DNA of 64,000 bases from Leptolyngbya sp. FACHB-8. Lineage in GTDB: Bacteria > Cyanobacteriota > Cyanobacteriia > Elainellales > Elainellaceae. Numbering within the stretch: position 1 is the stretch's first letter; each line of letters opens with the position of its first letter. The stretch covers positions 62,001 to 126,000 of the forward strand of contig NZ_JACJOO010000048.1 in the NCBI RefSeq assembly GCF_014695575.1, given 5' to 3'. A program made the translations under genes and the position numbers. The notes below the pieces were generated by a model, which worked only from the letters and a program-made list of their open reading frames with translations, made no database searches and was not told the origin of the DNA. This document shows positions 61,001-64,000 of the stretch, one piece after another.

Positions 61001-61768
61001 ATGACTGGTGGTCATTCCTCTATGTTGCTGTCTCCCCTGCTATCCATTCCCATTGATCCGCTTTCCTGTTCAAACTGGATTCTCTCTGCCTCGGGCGTTG
61101 AGGTATCGGTGTATCACCGGGAACGGTTGCCCCGCACCAAGCGCGTGTTAGTGGTCAGCAATCATCGCAGCATTATGGATGCGCCTTTGCTTATGAAAGC
61201 ACTGGGGCGGCCTGTGCGATTTGCCTGTCATCACTACATGAGCCAGGTACCCGGTTTGCGCGAGATTGTAACGGCGCTGGGCTGCGTACCCCTGGATGAG
61301 CCCGGGCAGCAGAAAAGTTTCTTTCAACGAGCCGAGGATCTGTTGCGATCGCAACAAGCCGTGGGTATCTTTCCTGAAGGAGCTAAACCCATGATTCAGG
61401 TTCCTCCGCGAGATTCCTTCAACGAATTTCATCGGGGGTTTGCCCACCTGGCCCTGCGGGCTGAAGTGTCGGATCTGGCGGTGCTACCCATTGCGATCTC
61501 CCCCTCCCAGGAAAGCCAGAATCCGATGGCCCCATTGCAACTCTTCCAATGGTTTGACCCATCGGAACCGATGTTTCAGCAGCCAGGTTGGCATCCCCTC
61601 GTGCTGTACCAAAAAGTACAGGTTTTCATTGGCAATCCCATTTGGATTTCTGAAGAACAACATCAGCAATACAACGGTAAACAGGCTGGGCGTCTTGCTA
61701 AAGAACTGACCCGGGCATGTAACGATGAAATAGCCGACCTATTACGCAAGAGCCGTTACTTCCGCTAA
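61001..61768 (+). CDS. PlsC-family acyltransferase (LPLAT)
   Basis: From ATG 61001 the protein is 255 residues; TTG 60980 and ATG 61022 are alternatives. Motifs: catalytic SNHRSIMD (His55-x4-Asp60), FPEGAKPM (about 123-130), and the downstream LAVLPIAI. These are the HX4D and FPEG motifs of lysophosphatidate and related acyltransferases. No strong membrane helix is present. The gene is 20 bases upstream of an alpha/beta hydrolase. Together they correspond, in reverse order, to the two domains of plant phytyl ester synthases, so esterification of phytol or diacylglycerol is as likely as a role in phospholipid synthesis. Confidence 0.87.
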   Translation: MTGGHSSMLLSPLLSIPIDPLSCSNWILSASGVEVSVYHRERLPRTKRVLVVSNHRSIMDAPLLMKALGRPVRFACHHYMSQVPGLREIVTALGCVPLDEPGQQKSFFQRAEDLLRSQQAVGIFPEGAKPMIQVPPRDSFNEFHRGFAHLALRAEVSDLAVLPIAISPSQESQNPMAPLQLFQWFDPSEPMFQQPGWHPLVLYQKVQVFIGNPIWISEEQHQQYNGKQAGRLAKELTRACNDEIADLLRKSRYFR

Positions 61769-61788
61769 CCCATTTCTCCGTATCCTGA

Positions 61789-62592
61789 ATGACTGCGCTG
61801 ACTTCCTCTCGATTTCTGCAACTGACACCTCCTCGTTCGGACGTCCCACTGTTTGTTTTTTTACCTGGGATGGATGGGACTGGGAAGCTCTACCGGAACC
61901 AGTTGGGACTACAAGCAGATTTTGATGTTCGGTGTCTATCCATTCCGCCCGATGATGTGTCGAGTTGGGAAGGGCTGGCCCTGCAAACGGCCCGACTTAT
62001 CAAGCAGGAGAAGGAAGCCAATCCTGGCCGTCCGGTTTACCTGTGTGGTGAGTCTTTTGGCGGGTGTCTGGCTCTCAAATTGGCGCGCTATGTGCCGGAT
62101 AGTTTTGACTATTTGATTTTGGTCAATCCAGCATCATCCTTTAGCCGCCAGTTTTGGATGCGTTATGGCTCGGATCTGGCTCGCTTAATTCCGCCCCCCT
62201 TGTTTAACCTGTCAGGTTATGGTTTGGTGCCCTGGTTAATTTCCATTGACCGGGTATCTCCAGAAAATCGTCAGGCACTTTATGATGCTATGCACTCGGT
62301 CACTCAAGCCAGTGCTGCCTGGCGGCTCTCGCTCGTGACCGATTTTGATTTGGATGCGTTGCCTCTGCACCGATTACGGCAACGGACCCTGGTTATTGCA
62401 GCGGCTCGCGATCGCCTCCTCCCCTCTGTTGATGAAGCGAATCGTCTGATCGATCGCCTGCCGAATGCCCACAAAGTTGTCCTACCTCACAGCGGTCATG
62501 CTTGTCTTCTAGAAACAGACATTTGCCTGGCCCAAATTCTCAAGGCCGAGAATTTTTTCGCTCCAGAGGCAGAGGCGAAACTCCTCCGCTAA
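61789..62592 (+). CDS. Alpha/beta hydrolase, phytyl-ester-synthase-like
   Basis: The product is 267 residues. FLPGMDGTGKLYRNQ (24-38) is the oxyanion segment, nucleophile elbow GESFGG has Ser89, and likely Asp and His complete the triad in AARDRLLPS (about 205) and HSGHACLLE (about 230). The pattern FLPGMDGTG...CLSIP...GRPVYLCGESFGGCLALKLA closely resembles, from memory, the N-terminal hydrolase half of plant PES1/PES2. It starts 20 bases after the acyltransferase stop, so the two are probably co-transcribed. Likely an esterase or acyl-transfer partner acting on phytol or acyl chains. Confidence 0.85.
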   Translation: MTALTSSRFLQLTPPRSDVPLFVFLPGMDGTGKLYRNQLGLQADFDVRCLSIPPDDVSSWEGLALQTARLIKQEKEANPGRPVYLCGESFGGCLALKLARYVPDSFDYLILVNPASSFSRQFWMRYGSDLARLIPPPLFNLSGYGLVPWLISIDRVSPENRQALYDAMHSVTQASAAWRLSLVTDFDLDALPLHRLRQRTLVIAAARDRLLPSVDEANRLIDRLPNAHKVVLPHSGHACLLETDICLAQILKAENFFAPEAEAKLLR

Positions 62593-62660
62593 GGGGATAT
62601 TCAGGTTTATCCTCTTCACAAAAAAGTAATTCTGCTTACCATAAGGGCGTGATGTACTTC

Positions 62661-62695
62661 ACGAACCTTTACAGGTGCATTACGAACCTTTACAG
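62661..62695 (+). promoter_or_regulatory. Tandem ACGAACCTTTACAG boxes upstream of fasciclin gene
   Basis: Two identical 14-mers (62661-62674 and 62682-62695) are 21 bases apart, two helical turns, so a regulator could bind both on one DNA face. They end 15 bases before the ATG at 62711, overlapping the leader and ribosome-binding-site region. Confidence 0.4.
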
Positions 62696-62710
62696 AATTA
62701 CGGAGGTACT

Positions 62711-63751
62711 ATGGCCCACCAACGTTTAACCCTCAAACAGCTTGCTCTAGCGGGTTTATGTGGTTTCGGTCTGGCAACAGTCTCGGCCGTTGCAACTCCC
62801 GCTCCCTCGTCTGCCCAATCTACGGAATCTACTCCCATTACTCAGGATTCCATGCCCATTCAAGCACCTGGTACTGTCGAACAACCAAGTGCAATCGAGC
62901 AGCCGGGTACTATACAGCAACCCACTACAACCCAACCGGGTACTGTACAGCAGCCTGATGTAATTCAGCAGCCAAGCGTTGATCAACCCAGCACCGTTCA
63001 GCAACGGGGTACCGTTGATCAGCCCAATACTGTCCAGCAGCCAAGTGTTGATCAACTTGGCACTGTTCAACAACCGGGTGCCATTCAGCAACCCAGTACT
63101 GGCCAAACTCCGAGTGTGATTCAGCCGGGTACTGTTCAGCAGCCGGGTACCGTTCAACAGCCGGGTACTGTTCAGCAGCCCAGTAGTGGCCAAACTCCAA
63201 GTGGGGTTCAACCCGGCACTGTTCAACAGCCTGCATCTGAGCAAACCCCCGGAGCCCAAACTCCCCCTGTGTCGCAGGAGCCGGGTAACCTGATCGAGGT
63301 TGCAGGTACCAATGGTTCGTTTAAAACCCTGGTTTCTGCGATTCAAGCCGCAGGTTTAGCAGAGTCGTTAGAAGGCAGCGGGCCTTTTACTGTGTTTGCT
63401 CCTACCGATGAAGCCTTTGCTGCATTGCCTCCCAATATTCTGAATGCATTGTTGTTACCCGAAAACCAGGATTTGCTCACGCAAGTTCTGTCCTATCACG
63501 TTGTGCCCGGGGCAGTCACCTCGGATGAGCTGACAACCGGTGGGGTTGAAACGTTGAATGGTGGCCTGGCGGTTCGGGTTGAACCCAATCAGGTGATTGT
63601 GAATGATGCCAGCGTCGTAACGGCGGATGTTCCCGCTAGCAATGGAGTGATCCACGCAATCAACCGAGTGCTGATTCCTCAAGGGCTGGTCGAAGAACTC
63701 CAGTCTCGGACGGCATCTTCTGACACTACCCAACCCGCACCTGGGCTGTAA
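62711..63751 (+). CDS. Secreted fasciclin-domain protein with Gln-Pro repeat linker
   Basis: From ATG 62711 (GGAGGT upstream) the protein is 346 residues. A signal peptide (about 1-35, ending SSAQS) is followed by a repetitive region to about residue 190 built on QPGTVQQP units. A fasciclin (FAS1) domain covers about 195-335 (FKTLVSAIQAAGL; FTVFAPTDEAFAALP; VLSYHVVPGAVT; NGVIHAINRVLIP). FAS1 domains mediate adhesion and are common in cyanobacterial exported proteins. The C-terminus is short. Location is periplasm or cell surface; ligand unknown. Confidence 0.9.
   Translation: MAHQRLTLKQLALAGLCGFGLATVSAVATPAPSSAQSTESTPITQDSMPIQAPGTVEQPSAIEQPGTIQQPTTTQPGTVQQPDVIQQPSVDQPSTVQQRGTVDQPNTVQQPSVDQLGTVQQPGAIQQPSTGQTPSVIQPGTVQQPGTVQQPGTVQQPSSGQTPSGVQPGTVQQPASEQTPGAQTPPVSQEPGNLIEVAGTNGSFKTLVSAIQAAGLAESLEGSGPFTVFAPTDEAFAALPPNILNALLLPENQDLLTQVLSYHVVPGAVTSDELTTGGVETLNGGLAVRVEPNQVIVNDASVVTADVPASNGVIHAINRVLIPQGLVEELQSRTASSDTTQPAPGL
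62860..63250 (+). repeat. Degenerate QPGTVQQP repeats in fasciclin gene
   Basis: Units of 8-13 codons with the pattern GTVQQPG/S recur about fifteen times. Nucleotide units such as GGTACTGTTCAGCAGCC repeat closely, especially at 63128-63180, pointing to recent expansion by slippage. Confidence 0.8.
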
Positions 63752-63839
63752 CTAACTGCTCTCAGAGCCAAAGGGGCGATCGCCGGGGAACCTATGCGAT
63801 CGCCCCACGTCTCCTGATCTATGCATTGAGAGCAGGATT

Positions 63840-64000
63840 ATGCAGACGACACGCATCTGGCAGCCGACCGCTGCTCTGTTTATGGCCCTTGGGGTTTCCG
63901 CTTCCGCTTCACTGCCCCTGGTGGCCAGTCTACCCGCTGCGGCCCGCGAATCGTATCAAGTTGCTCAGCTATTTCAAAATCCCAGTCGCCAGGTTGGATT
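63840..64000 (+). CDS. Secreted protein, N-terminal fragment
   Basis: The frame from ATG 63840 (AGCAGGATT upstream) is open to the window end, giving about 53 residues. It begins MQTTRIWQPTAALFMALG and continues with a hydrophobic signal sequence to about residue 37 (PAAARES), then YQVAQLFQNPSRQ. Export is clear; the mature domain lies outside the window, so no function can be given. It lies 88 bases after the fasciclin gene on the same strand. Confidence 0.7.
   Translation, partial: MQTTRIWQPTAALFMALGVSASASLPLVASLPAAARESYQVAQLFQNPSRQVG

Overview
The window is cyanobacterial chromosome. The HIP1 octamer GCGATCGC occurs throughout, inside and outside genes. Several genes are typical of oxygenic phototrophs: a high-light-inducible (Hli) protein, Vipp1/IM30, an FtsH2-like thylakoid protease, a DUF3747 plus S-layer-homology protein, and kinases of cyanobacterial architecture (kinase-WD40, kinase-CHASE2). 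No phage genes, transposase, rRNA, tRNA or CRISPR array is visible. Species cannot be assigned from this sequence.

Layout. 1-0.75 kb: minus-strand three-gene operon of overlapping small membrane/secreted proteins, cut by the window edge. 1-9.6 kb: orphan sugar ABC permease, membrane-anchored Clp-fold serine protease, CysQ-like phosphatase, Crp-family regulator, M61 PDZ peptidase and a TolC-type outer-membrane protein with a long acidic N-terminus. 10-18 kb: CnoX/YbbN-like thioredoxin, UreD, Hli, a hypothetical, the SLH protein and a DUF697 GTPase. 17.6-20 kb: minus-strand VanZ, endonuclease/exonuclease/phosphatase (EEP) and polyphosphate-glucokinase genes. 20-32.6 kb: housekeeping and membrane maintenance (gltX, ftsH, vipp1, truB, recN, AI-2E-type permease) mixed with hypotheticals. 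33-37.3 kb: large PAS-rich hybrid kinase converging on a DUF1593 nucleoside-hydrolase-like lipoprotein. 37.8-46.6 kb: a newly called 46-aa membrane protein, FGGY sugar kinase, kinase-WD40, galE plus partner, hflX, aroE. 46.6-48.8 kb: an AT-rich patch with an HpcH/HpaI-type aldolase and a HAD-IIA phosphatase. 48.9-49.9 kb: AEC-type permease. 50-56 kb: a signalling operon of sugar-binding lipoprotein, dCache-HAMP-PAS hybrid kinase, receiver-only regulator and GAF protein. 56-64 kb: kinase-CHASE2, RecD-like helicase, aldo/keto reductase, a PlsC acyltransferase plus alpha/beta-hydrolase pair resembling the two halves of plant phytyl ester synthases, a fasciclin protein, and the start of another secreted protein.

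The most striking non-coding feature is more than twenty long, nearly perfect intergenic palindromes. Arms differ from copy to copy but pair over 17-33 bp, and several centre on GCGAAGC, a sequence known to form an exceptionally stable DNA mini-hairpin. They fall into families with conserved outer ends. Two copies (28400-28500 and 37328-37428) are both exactly 101 bp, share their ends and centre, and have unrelated arms. Two other elements are flanked by direct repeats of 11 bp and 9 bp that look like target-site duplications, so at least part of the set appears mobile.

The best candidates for undescribed biology are this palindrome system, the operon that ties an ABC-type sugar-binding protein (no permease or ATPase) directly to a hybrid kinase, the split phytyl-ester-synthase-like pair, and the two small membrane proteins at 291-380 and 37850-37990.
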